Source: Armatimonadota bacterium (lineage in GTDB: Bacteria > Armatimonadota > Zipacnadia > Zipacnadales > FEN-943). From it: a stretch of 5,811 bases of DNA. The stretch spans positions 1 to 5,811 of the forward strand of contig JAKORR010000041.1 of the NCBI GenBank assembly GCA_029777735.1. Reading direction: 5' to 3'. Positions 1 to 5,811 of the stretch are shown here, in pieces. Both the position numbers and the translations under genes were made by a program. How positions within the stretch are numbered: the stretch's first letter is position 1; each line of letters opens with the position of its first letter. The notes beneath the pieces are model-generated. The model worked only from the letters and a program-made list of their open reading frames with translations, ran no database searches and had not been told where the DNA came from.

Positions 1-1342
1 CGACACGATTGCCGCAGCCGCTACACTGTACTGCCGAGTCACCCTTGCGGTAGACGCCCATGTGGTAGATGTGGTTGTTGACCAAGAAATTCTTTGCCGG
101 CGTGAGGGTTTTGCGATCGCCGCCCGAGACAACCATGGCACTGCTGCCGGTGTCGTAGACGTCGTTGCCCTCAGCGCCGTTGCGCCTGCCGCCGCTGACG
201 ATAACGCCCGTACCGCCCAAGTGCCTTAGGGTGCAGCGGGCAATCCGGCAGTTCTCACCACCGCTGATGACCGCGCCGTCGCAGTTGAAATGCTCGAACG
301 TGAAGCCTTCGAAAAGGACGTTTGACGCGTTGCTTATAGACAGGCCTTGGCCAACTGTTGGCACTACCACCTCGCCCTGTTTCACGGGCGACGGCGGCCA
401 AAAGTAGAGAATGTTGGTGGTCTTATCCCAGTACCACTCACCGGGCGCGTCCAGTTCCTCGAGCAGGTTCTGGAAGTAGTACCGATCGCCCACGCGCAGC
501 GCAGTCCAACAGGGTTTGGTCAGGGCAACTTCGCCGCTCTGCGGGTCCAAGGACTTGAGTGTGATGCACTCGCTGATGTAGTTCTGGGCGGGGAAGATGA
601 AGACTTCGGCCTCGTCAGCCCTCTGCCAGGCGTGAAGTTCGTCGGGAGCAGCCCGCCAGCGGTCCCGGACTCCCTCGCCCGAAAGCTCGCGGATGTAGAG
701 GAATCCGCGTCCCCAAGGGGCAGCCGGATCGAAGTTCGGGTAGCGTGCGAGCACCTGGCGCCGGTTCTGGAAGAACACCTGACTGATGGGCTCACGAAGC
801 CACTCGCCAGGCCCCCAGCCGGTCCAAGGCGTGCCACGGCCCGTGAACTTGAGGTCCAGGGTGCTGAGGTCGGCTTGGAGGATAGATCCCTTGTAGGGCC
901 TCCAGCCCTTGATCACCGCGCCTCCGCTGAGCACGGGTGTCTCGCCGCGAAAGGCCACATACCACATCGGCTGTTCGGGTGTGCCAGAGTCTTGATTGTC
1001 CAGGACGAAGGTGTCGCTGAGGCGATAGGCGCCGCCGCGCACGACGATCTTGGCGCCGCCAGACAATGTGCCCGCGGCCTTGAGGGCCCTGACCGTGTTG
1101 CGGGCCTTCTCAAGCGTGGCGAAGGGACCATCGGCGCCGTCAGCGCTGGGCGCGGGCAGTCGCCCGGACCAGGCGTCGTTGCCTCTAGTCGAGACGTACA
1201 GGGCAAGCAGGGAACGTTCCCCCGCGGGAGGATCTGCACGCACCACTTGTCCCGCTTCGGTCGCGGCGACGACCCGCGGACCACAAACCGCGAAGGCGGC
1301 AGAAACCGCAGCGGCAACACCTACAAGGCAAGCTGTTCTCAT
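1..1342 (-). CDS. Secreted right-handed parallel beta-helix protein, GH141-like (C-terminus cut by window edge)
   Basis: The frame is open for 447 codons from ATG at 1342 to the left edge, with no stop, so the C-terminus is missing. Residues 1-27 form a signal peptide (MRT start, Ala/Val-rich core, probable cut after VVAA). Residues 48-88 hold the usual entry to such proteins (LYVSTRGNDAWSG, then GPFATLEKAR), followed by GGAYRLSDTF (103-112) and ETPVLSGG (134-141). FQNRRQVLARYPNF (191-204) and LDAPGEWYWDKTTNILYFWP (297-316) are characteristic of GH141-like and related beta-helix enzymes. Beta-helix rungs run from about 341 to the edge (VLFEGFTFEHF, GGTGVIVSGG, NNHIYHMG). GH141 has members reported as fucosidases and xylanases, and GH120 beta-xylosidases share the fold. 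Catalytic residues would lie in the helix, partly beyond the edge, so activity and substrate are open. It is probably second in an operon, 34 bases after the GHL10 gene. The fold is confident; the GH141 assignment is moderate. Confidence 0.88.
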   Translation of the reverse strand, partial: MRTACLVGVAAAVSAAFAVCGPRVVAATEAGQVVRADPPAGERSLLALYVSTRGNDAWSGRLPAPSADGADGPFATLEKARNTVRALKAAGTLSGGAKIVVRGGAYRLSDTFVLDNQDSGTPEQPMWYVAFRGETPVLSGGAVIKGWRPYKGSILQADLSTLDLKFTGRGTPWTGWGPGEWLREPISQVFFQNRRQVLARYPNFDPAAPWGRGFLYIRELSGEGVRDRWRAAPDELHAWQRADEAEVFIFPAQNYISECITLKSLDPQSGEVALTKPCWTALRVGDRYYFQNLLEELDAPGEWYWDKTTNILYFWPPSPVKQGEVVVPTVGQGLSISNASNVLFEGFTFEHFNCDGAVISGGENCRIARCTLRHLGGTGVIVSGGRRNGAEGNDVYDTGSSAMVVSGGDRKTLTPAKNFLVNNHIYHMGVYRKGDSAVQCSGCGNRV

Positions 1343-1376
1343 GGAAGGCTGCCTCCGAAAGGCTAGGATGGACATA
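1343..1376 (-). other. 34-base intra-operon gap
   Basis: This gap separates the TAG stop (1379-1377) of the GHL10 gene from the ATG of the beta-helix gene. Apart from the ribosome binding site I see no hairpin followed by a T run and no room for a full promoter, so read-through from the upstream gene is the simplest model. Co-transcription is inferred from spacing and orientation. Confidence 0.65.
1352..1356 (-). promoter_or_regulatory. Ribosome binding site of the beta-helix gene
   Basis: GGAGG on the minus strand lies 9 bases upstream of the ATG at 1342, inside the short gap after the upstream gene. It is a strong Shine-Dalgarno match and fixes this start, which is also the one that gives a complete signal peptide. 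Confidence 0.8.
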
Positions 1377-4136
1377 CTACTCGCCTACGAAGGAGAAGGG
1401 CCGGCTGCGGACGATGAATCGCTTCTTTTGGCCGTCGTCGAAGGTCAGCTCGCCCACGGCAGCGAGTCGCAACACACCTTCGTGCCGGGTGACGTTGGCA
1501 GCGAACTGCCCACCGACGCCGGGAAGCGGCCCGAGCTCCACCAGTTTACGCCCCTGTATGTCCTGGAGCTCGACAACGCCGGTGGCTGCCGTTGCCTTGG
1601 TAGCGTGGTGTCCGAGAGAAGCCAGCACGACAGGCACGGTGATCGACGCGCCCGTCACGGACAGCACTGGGTCGTCACCCTCGACCGGGAGCTGGAAGGT
1701 CACGCGCGGCGCGTTGTGGGGCGGGACCGCCTTCTCAGCCGTGATGGCCTTCGCGAGCTCGGGGAACACGTTGACGGTGAGCGCCTCGCCCATGTTGAAG
1801 ATGATGAACCCGTCGGCGCCTTGCTCGCGCGCGATACTTATCTGGCCCACCACCCGGTCAGCGCTCAGGGAGGAGCTTGATGCTGAATAACCAATGCCGG
1901 CGTAGACGGGCACACGCCCGCCGACTAGCCCCACCTGCTTGGCCACAAGCTGTTCGAAGCGATCGTCGCTTTCGGTGTAGTCCATCGGGCAGAGGAAATC
2001 GACCCAGCCTTCGCGCGCCCAACGAACCCAGTCTTGTCCCACGTCTTCGCGGCAGCCGGGGTAGCTGCTGAAGACTGCGGCCGATATCTTGACCCATGGC
2101 TTGACGCGGCGCACGCCTTCTGCCGTGGCCTGTACGAGGCGATTGATCTGCTCGCAGCGCCAGGCACGGTATTCGTCACGCAACGGCCCGGAGTAGCAGT
2201 CGGCAGGCCAGTTGGCAACCGCGGCACCGCGACTTTTCTCGAAGCGCTCGCGGCAACCATCGCAGTAGCAGCTATCGTGGTGCGGGTAGCGAATGTAGTC
2301 AAAGTGAACGCCTTGGACGTCGTAGTTGAGGGCGACTTCAAGCATTGTGTCCAACTCGAGCTTGAAGTTGTCAGGGTGCGAAGGACAGAGCCAATCGATG
2401 TCCTCGCCCGTGTGGGTCTTCTGGGTCCGACCCTCGGCCTTCATGCGGTCCTTGAAGTCTTGGGGCGCATTCGAGAGGTTCCAGTTGACCTTCCAGGGGT
2501 GTAGCTCGATGCCGTACTTACGCCCAGCCTCGGCGGCCTGGGCGATCTGATCGCCCTTCTCCTCGACAATACGGGCGTGGGGCAGCAGCTTGCTATCGTA
2601 GTAGGCAACACCTCCCCACCACATGTTTGGCACCACGGCGTTGAAGTTGGCTGCAGCGAGGCGTCGCATGGCCTCGTCCCAGGTACCGCAGTCACCGGTG
2701 CCGGAGTGATTCCACACGGCGCGGAACTCACCGTCGCGGGTGAACTGGCAGAGCGAGTAGGCCTCAGCCAGCGCCCGACGCAGTTCGGTGGCGGCCTTGA
2801 GTACCTCCGGGTACTTCTTTTCATCTAGCAGGCGCTGTGCTTCGGCCTCGGCCTTCTGAGCCGCGGCTATACGCCCCTTGACCTCGGCCTCGCGGCCAGT
2901 CTGAGGGGCCATGGCTGCGATGTACTCGTCGAGAGACGCTCGGTCGCGGAACCGACCAATGCTCAGACTTGCCTGCAGGGCATGGCCGGCGGCTTCTTCC
3001 CAGGCCTCGGGCACCATGTGGCCCACAAGCGCCAGCAGGAAGAGACGCTTGTTCTCATGGTCGCCCGAGGTGATGATGTGCCCCATATAGGCCCCCGTAT
3101 CGCTGAGGATCACGGCTGCCGGACCGTTCTGGCCCTCGGCATCGCGCCACCATCCGATAACACGAGCGTTCTTCCCAGCTGGTTCGACCGTTGTGACGTT
3201 CCAGGAGTTCTGGCGGATCACGGCCGGAAGACCAACTACGTCCTCAGCCTGCAGCACTACGTCCTGGAACTCGCCCGGCTTCTGGGCTTGCTTCCAGCCG
3301 GTGCTACGCACGCCGAGCAGGTCAGCCAGCCTCGCGGGAAGCGTGTAGAAGACCACGATCTTGCCACCCTCCGCCACAAACTCCTCGAGGCACCCCAGCT
3401 CTTCCTCGCTCGGCCGGGGGCTGTAGGCGAGGATTGCCAGTTTGCGGCCCTTTAGGGCGCCTCGTTCCACGTCACCTTCGTCCAGCAGCCCGACGCGCAG
3501 CCCGACCTCCGTGAGAAGACTATGGATCATTTGAGCCGTGCTTAGAGCCCCGCGCCGCTCGCCGTCCTCGGCGTGCGAGCCGAAGATGACGGCGAGAGGC
3601 TCCTGCTCAGCGCGCAGGTTGGCGACGGCGCAGAAAGTATCCTTGGCGTCGGCTTTCCAGGCCGACAGGCGGATGCGGTCCACCTGGTTCCAGCCTGCAG
3701 GTGTTCCCTCGATGCCGAAGCCCGCCTTGGGCAGCCGCACTTCCTGCCACCCCTTCCGGGGGCCATGCACCTGACCGCTGTACCACCCGTCGCCGGAGTG
3801 GAAGTAGATGGTGAAGGTGCCTACCGGCCCGCGTTCGTCCACGTAGAGATCAAAGCAGATGCTCCCATGGGCGGTGAGGTCCACTGAGACGTCCTTATCA
3901 TAGACGGCCCGCCTGATCTTTTCGTCCGTGAAGTTGCACGGCAGCTTCAGTGCCTTACCACCACGAGGGTTGTCCATGAGGCCGACGGGCAGGGAGTTCT
4001 CGTCAGGCCTCCATGCGGCCTGTGCCGCCGCCTCCTCAGCGTAGCCAAAATCGTCAAGCGTCAGTATCTCGGCGGCAAGTGCGACGCCGCAACACCAGGC
4101 CAAGATCGCCCAAGACACAGCGATGAAGGTGCGCAT
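1377..4136 (-). CDS. Secreted multidomain GHL10/YngK-like glycoside hydrolase family protein
   Basis: Complete 919-residue protein. Residues 1-21 are a signal peptide (probable cut ALA|AE). Residues 23-178 form a jelly-roll, carbohydrate-binding-like domain (LTLDDFGYAEE at the start, then ICFDLYVDE, GWQEVRLPKAGF and VDRIRLSAW). Residues 181-380 look like a class I glutamine-amidotransferase-like domain (EEFVAEGGKIVVFY at 251-264, GAYMGHIITSGD at 348-359) without a nucleophile cysteine. Residues 412-462 are an Ala/Glu/Lys/Arg-rich coiled coil. From about 468 to 800 lies a TIM-barrel of the GHL10 (DUF187, YngK) type: GIELHPWKVNW (542-552), the hallmark GVHFDYIRYP (609-618) and WVDFLCPMDYT (711-721). 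D613, D713 and D719 are candidate acidic residues. An Ig-like tail spans about 807-917. The GHL10 member DigH (YddW) of E. coli cleaves denuded peptidoglycan glycans; here the binding module and beta-helix neighbour favour a polysaccharide, but that is inference. The protein is longer than simple GHL10 enzymes because of its N-terminal modules. It is the first gene of the probable operon. Confidence 0.93.
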   Translation of the reverse strand: MRTFIAVSWAILAWCCGVALAAEILTLDDFGYAEEAAAQAAWRPDENSLPVGLMDNPRGGKALKLPCNFTDEKIRRAVYDKDVSVDLTAHGSICFDLYVDERGPVGTFTIYFHSGDGWYSGQVHGPRKGWQEVRLPKAGFGIEGTPAGWNQVDRIRLSAWKADAKDTFCAVANLRAEQEPLAVIFGSHAEDGERRGALSTAQMIHSLLTEVGLRVGLLDEGDVERGALKGRKLAILAYSPRPSEEELGCLEEFVAEGGKIVVFYTLPARLADLLGVRSTGWKQAQKPGEFQDVVLQAEDVVGLPAVIRQNSWNVTTVEPAGKNARVIGWWRDAEGQNGPAAVILSDTGAYMGHIITSGDHENKRLFLLALVGHMVPEAWEEAAGHALQASLSIGRFRDRASLDEYIAAMAPQTGREAEVKGRIAAAQKAEAEAQRLLDEKKYPEVLKAATELRRALAEAYSLCQFTRDGEFRAVWNHSGTGDCGTWDEAMRRLAAANFNAVVPNMWWGGVAYYDSKLLPHARIVEEKGDQIAQAAEAGRKYGIELHPWKVNWNLSNAPQDFKDRMKAEGRTQKTHTGEDIDWLCPSHPDNFKLELDTMLEVALNYDVQGVHFDYIRYPHHDSCYCDGCRERFEKSRGAAVANWPADCYSGPLRDEYRAWRCEQINRLVQATAEGVRRVKPWVKISAAVFSSYPGCREDVGQDWVRWAREGWVDFLCPMDYTESDDRFEQLVAKQVGLVGGRVPVYAGIGYSASSSSLSADRVVGQISIAREQGADGFIIFNMGEALTVNVFPELAKAITAEKAVPPHNAPRVTFQLPVEGDDPVLSVTGASITVPVVLASLGHHATKATAATGVVELQDIQGRKLVELGPLPGVGGQFAANVTRHEGVLRLAAVGELTFDDGQKKRFIVRSRPFSFVGE

Positions 4137-4146
4137 AATCTATTTT

Positions 4147-4151
4147 CCTCC
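4147..4151 (-). promoter_or_regulatory. Ribosome binding site of the GHL10-like gene
   Basis: GGAGG (within TGGAGGAAAA) on the minus strand lies 10 bases upstream of the ATG at 4136. It supports this start, which also gives a good signal peptide. Confidence 0.8.
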
Positions 4152-4185
4152 AGTACGCCGGCTCTTGAGGTGAAGCATGAGAATC

Positions 4186-4214
4186 TTGAAGATAGCCGCC
4201 GGCACGGGTAGGTT
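4186..4214 (+). promoter_or_regulatory. Weak promoter candidate for the plus-strand gene
   Basis: TTGAAG (4186-4191) and TAGGTT (4209-4214) are separated by 17 bases. The -35 is good, but the -10 matches TATAAT at only three positions. The leader would be about 100 bases. It occupies the same DNA as the opposite-strand candidate, which would make the two mutually exclusive if both were real. Confidence 0.17.
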
Positions 4215-4216
4215 CC
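4189..4216 (-). promoter_or_regulatory. Weak promoter candidate for the minus-strand operon
   Basis: On the minus strand GGAAC (4216-4212) precedes TATCTT (4194-4189) by 17 bases. TATCTT is a fair -10 box for the housekeeping sigma factor. GGAAC resembles the -35 element of ECF sigma factors rather than TTGACA. The implied leader is about 45 bases, which is reasonable. The match is by eye and could be chance. Confidence 0.2.
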
Positions 4217-4307
4217 ACCTTCAGCAACACAGGCCTTCCTCAGACCGGGGGCTGCGGATGTAAGCTCCACTAGCAGGTAGAACGCCCCGGGAAAAGAACT
4301 GCCAGTC

Positions 4308-4313
4308 GGTGAT
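4308..4313 (+). promoter_or_regulatory. Ribosome binding site of the plus-strand gene (extended anti-SD match)
   Basis: GGTGAT ends 6 bases before the ATG at 4320. It lacks GGAGG but pairs with ATCACC, the part of the 16S rRNA 3' end just inside the core anti-Shine-Dalgarno. No comparable site precedes the alternative ATGs at 4341 and 4347, so it favours 4320. Confidence 0.45.
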
Positions 4314-4319
4314 AGCACC

Positions 4320-5811
4320 ATGTGCGAGCTTCCTTCCCTTATGCTTATGCTTTGCCTGATACTGGCAATTGTGCCTGCTGTCGGCCTCGGTGCCGACAAG
4401 ATTGTCACCGAGATCAGCCCACTTCCCTTCGATGTGCTTGAGGGCGCGCCTCTCCAGATCCGCATCAACTACGACGTCGCCCCGGAGCTAGGGACTGTGC
4501 GCTTGCATGTCGAGCTGAAGAACCCGGCGAACGTCGTCCTTGCGGCGCAGGTGGCCGAGGTCAGCGGCAAGGGGAGCCGCGAGTTCGTTTTTTTAGCGCC
4601 GTCGCGCGCAGACGAGGCCGAGCTGCGCTTCGCCGTCTGGTATGGCGAAGTATGGACCCAGGCGCTTGTGCCCATTATCCACACAGAGCCAATAGCCATA
4701 CTGTCCCAGGTGGAGGCGGGCAAAGTGGAAGCTATGGAGACTGCGGCCGAGAAGTGGCGGGAGCAGATGAGGCCCCAGATACCGTCGGGGGGCGCGGTTG
4801 CCGTGCTGGTGGACGACTTTCCTGGCTTCGATCGAGGGACCGCTGAGAGACTCTGCCAGGCCCTCGAGGCTCATGGGATCAAGACCATACCAATCAGCGG
4901 CGAGGAAGTGTGCAACCCGGCCATCCTGAGCGGCGACCATTTCCGCATGCTGCTTCTTCCTGACGCACAGGTGTTCCCAGAAGACGGCGGGCGTACACTC
5001 GAGCGCTTCCTGGCCCAGGGCGGTGACCTGATAGCTTTGAACACGCCTGCCTTCACCAGGCCAGTAAGGAAGATCGAAGGCAAGTGGATGGGCGAGCGAG
5101 AGTACCGCGAAGCGCTCGCGGTGGTGCGGACTGAGCGCGTGCTGTACGACTTCGAGAGCGGCGATCCCCAGGACTGGACCTACACCTCTTATGCCGCTTC
5201 AACCGCCGAGTGGGATTTTGTCGAGGGCGGCGCCGATGGTACAGGCCGCGCACTGCACTGTGCTGTGCCTGATTTCCGCAACTGGAACACGCTGGTTGCG
5301 CCCGAAGTCGCCTCGCCCTTCGGGCCGGGCCAGTCCCTGACCTGCTTTTGGGCCAAGGGCGGCCCTAACACGCGGAAACTCTCGGTCGAATGGGTCGAGC
5401 AGGATGGTTCCCGCTGGATCGCCACTGTGGAGCTAACTGAGCAATGGCGGCGGTACGTGCTGGCGCCTCAGGAGTTTAAGTACTGGCATGACAACCCGAG
5501 CGAGGGCCGCGGCGGACCGGACGACTGCTTCACGCCCGAACGGGCCGCCAAGCTCACTCTGGGCCTGTCGATGACGCACACACCGATGGAGGCTGGCCGG
5601 CACGAGTTCTGGGTCGACGAGATTGGGGTAGCGGCGAGCCCGTTGGCCGACGTGAAGCCCCCCGAGCCCTTGGAGCTGGCAGCAGTGGAGACCCTCCACC
5701 CGCCCTACAAGTTCTACACGGTTCGTGACGCCGCGCGTCTGAGTGTAAGTGAGGCCCAACCCTTCGTGCCGCCTCGCGAACTGTCCGTCCCTGCGGCCCT
5801 CAGGTCCCATC
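4320..5811 (+). CDS. Secreted Ig-like / GATase-like / jelly-roll protein of unknown function (C-terminus cut by window edge)
   Basis: The frame is open for 497 codons from ATG at 4320 to the right edge. An in-frame TAG at 4278-4280 limits upstream extension. Residues 1-25 are a hydrophobic export signal, unusual in having no Lys or Arg before its core. Residues 28-122 look like an Ig-like beta-sandwich (ISPLPFDVLEGAPLQIRINY). A helical linker follows (about 126-151). Residues 157-243 resemble a class I glutamine-amidotransferase-like or ThuA-like domain (AVAVLVDDFPGF, then LERFLAQGGDLIALNTPAF). N241-T242 lie where the catalytic cysteine would be expected, so it is probably not an amidotransferase. 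Residues 275-438 form a CBM11/CIA30-like jelly roll (LYDFESGDPQDWTY at the start, HEFWVDEIGV at the end). From about 456 a further, unidentified segment begins. No catalytic domain is visible, though one could follow beyond the edge. A role in binding a glycan or scaffolding at the cell surface is inference. Confidence 0.85.
   Translation, partial: MCELPSLMLMLCLILAIVPAVGLGADKIVTEISPLPFDVLEGAPLQIRINYDVAPELGTVRLHVELKNPANVVLAAQVAEVSGKGSREFVFLAPSRADEAELRFAVWYGEVWTQALVPIIHTEPIAILSQVEAGKVEAMETAAEKWREQMRPQIPSGGAVAVLVDDFPGFDRGTAERLCQALEAHGIKTIPISGEEVCNPAILSGDHFRMLLLPDAQVFPEDGGRTLERFLAQGGDLIALNTPAFTRPVRKIEGKWMGEREYREALAVVRTERVLYDFESGDPQDWTYTSYAASTAEWDFVEGGADGTGRALHCAVPDFRNWNTLVAPEVASPFGPGQSLTCFWAKGGPNTRKLSVEWVEQDGSRWIATVELTEQWRRYVLAPQEFKYWHDNPSEGRGGPDDCFTPERAAKLTLGLSMTHTPMEAGRHEFWVDEIGVAASPLADVKPPEPLELAAVETLHPPYKFYTVRDAARLSVSEAQPFVPPRELSVPAALRSH

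Larger units (their letters stand above)
4137..4319. other. Divergent intergenic control region
   Basis: These 183 bases separate the starts of the two divergent genes and must carry the signals for both directions. I see the two ribosome binding sites, two weak promoter candidates that overlap each other (4186-4216), and a widely spaced inverted pair CCGGGG (4245-4250) and CCCCGG (4285-4290). That pair is short enough to be chance in GC-rich DNA. No consensus -10/-35 pair, riboswitch or strong operator palindrome is evident. Shared control of both units is plausible but only inferred from the layout. Confidence 0.6.

Noticed and set aside
1283..1342. Lipoprotein signal at C20 of the beta-helix protein
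   Set aside because: The residues before the cysteine (F-A-V) do not fit a lipobox, which needs Gly, Ala or Ser at -1. An ordinary signal peptidase I site further on fits better.
347..1366. Open frame of 339 codons on the plus strand opposite the beta-helix gene
   Set aside because: It is antisense to a frame with a signal peptide, ribosome binding site and clear beta-helix motifs. Its own translation is low-complexity Gly/Ala/Arg/Pro with no recognisable motif, typical of GC-rich shadow frames.
1050..1880. Open frame of 276 codons on the plus strand across the junction of the two minus-strand genes
   Set aside because: It spans the 3' end of one real gene and the 5' end of the other, with no ribosome binding site and no family-like motifs.
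4245..4290. CCGGGG / CCCCGG inverted pair as a terminator or operator
   Set aside because: The arms are only six bases, 34 bases apart, with no T run. This is expected by chance in GC-rich DNA.
4061..4468. Open frame of 135 codons on the minus strand over the divergent intergenic region
   Set aside because: It overlaps the starts of both real genes in other frames, has no Shine-Dalgarno site and looks like no known protein.
5433..5810. Minus-strand frame of 125 codons at the right end
   Set aside because: It is antisense to the plus-strand gene, whose frame reads as a coherent jelly-roll domain through this region.

Overview
The window holds three genes, two of them cut by the window edges. 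All three look like exported proteins of a GC-rich bacterium. Two genes lie head to tail on the minus strand: a 919-residue multidomain protein with a GHL10/YngK-type glycoside hydrolase-like barrel (4136 down to 1377), followed after 34 bases by a right-handed beta-helix protein of the GH141-like type (1342 down to the left edge, C-terminus missing). A third gene reads outward on the plus strand from 4320 to the right edge (C-terminus missing). It encodes an Ig-like, glutamine-amidotransferase-like and jelly-roll protein with no recognisable enzyme domain in the visible 497 residues.

The two partial genes were found by translating the sequence directly. The minus-strand frame stays open for 447 codons from its ATG at 1342, and the plus-strand frame for 497 codons from its ATG at 4320. 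Each start has a Shine-Dalgarno-like match. The 183 bases between the divergent starts (4137-4319) are the only non-coding stretch of any size and should hold the promoters for both directions. No RNA gene, mobile element, CRISPR array, long repeat or convincing terminator was seen.

The layout suggests a small carbohydrate-processing locus. A secreted GHL10-type enzyme and a secreted beta-helix enzyme are probably co-transcribed, and a divergently transcribed secreted protein reuses two of the same accessory fold types (a carbohydrate-binding-like jelly roll and a GATase-like domain) in the opposite order. The substrate cannot be read from the sequence. A plant, algal or microbial polysaccharide is likely from the beta-helix neighbour. 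Bacterial peptidoglycan glycan is the main alternative, because the GHL10 member DigH (YddW) of Escherichia coli acts on denuded peptidoglycan.

Taxonomy is inference only. High GC, clear Shine-Dalgarno sites and very long secreted proteins mixing GHL10, beta-helix, GATase-like and jelly-roll modules are typical of Armatimonadota, Planctomycetota, Lentisphaerota and related uncultured lineages. I lean weakly to Armatimonadota. No wholly new type of system is evident. The least explained items are the plus-strand protein and the shuffled GATase-like/jelly-roll modules.
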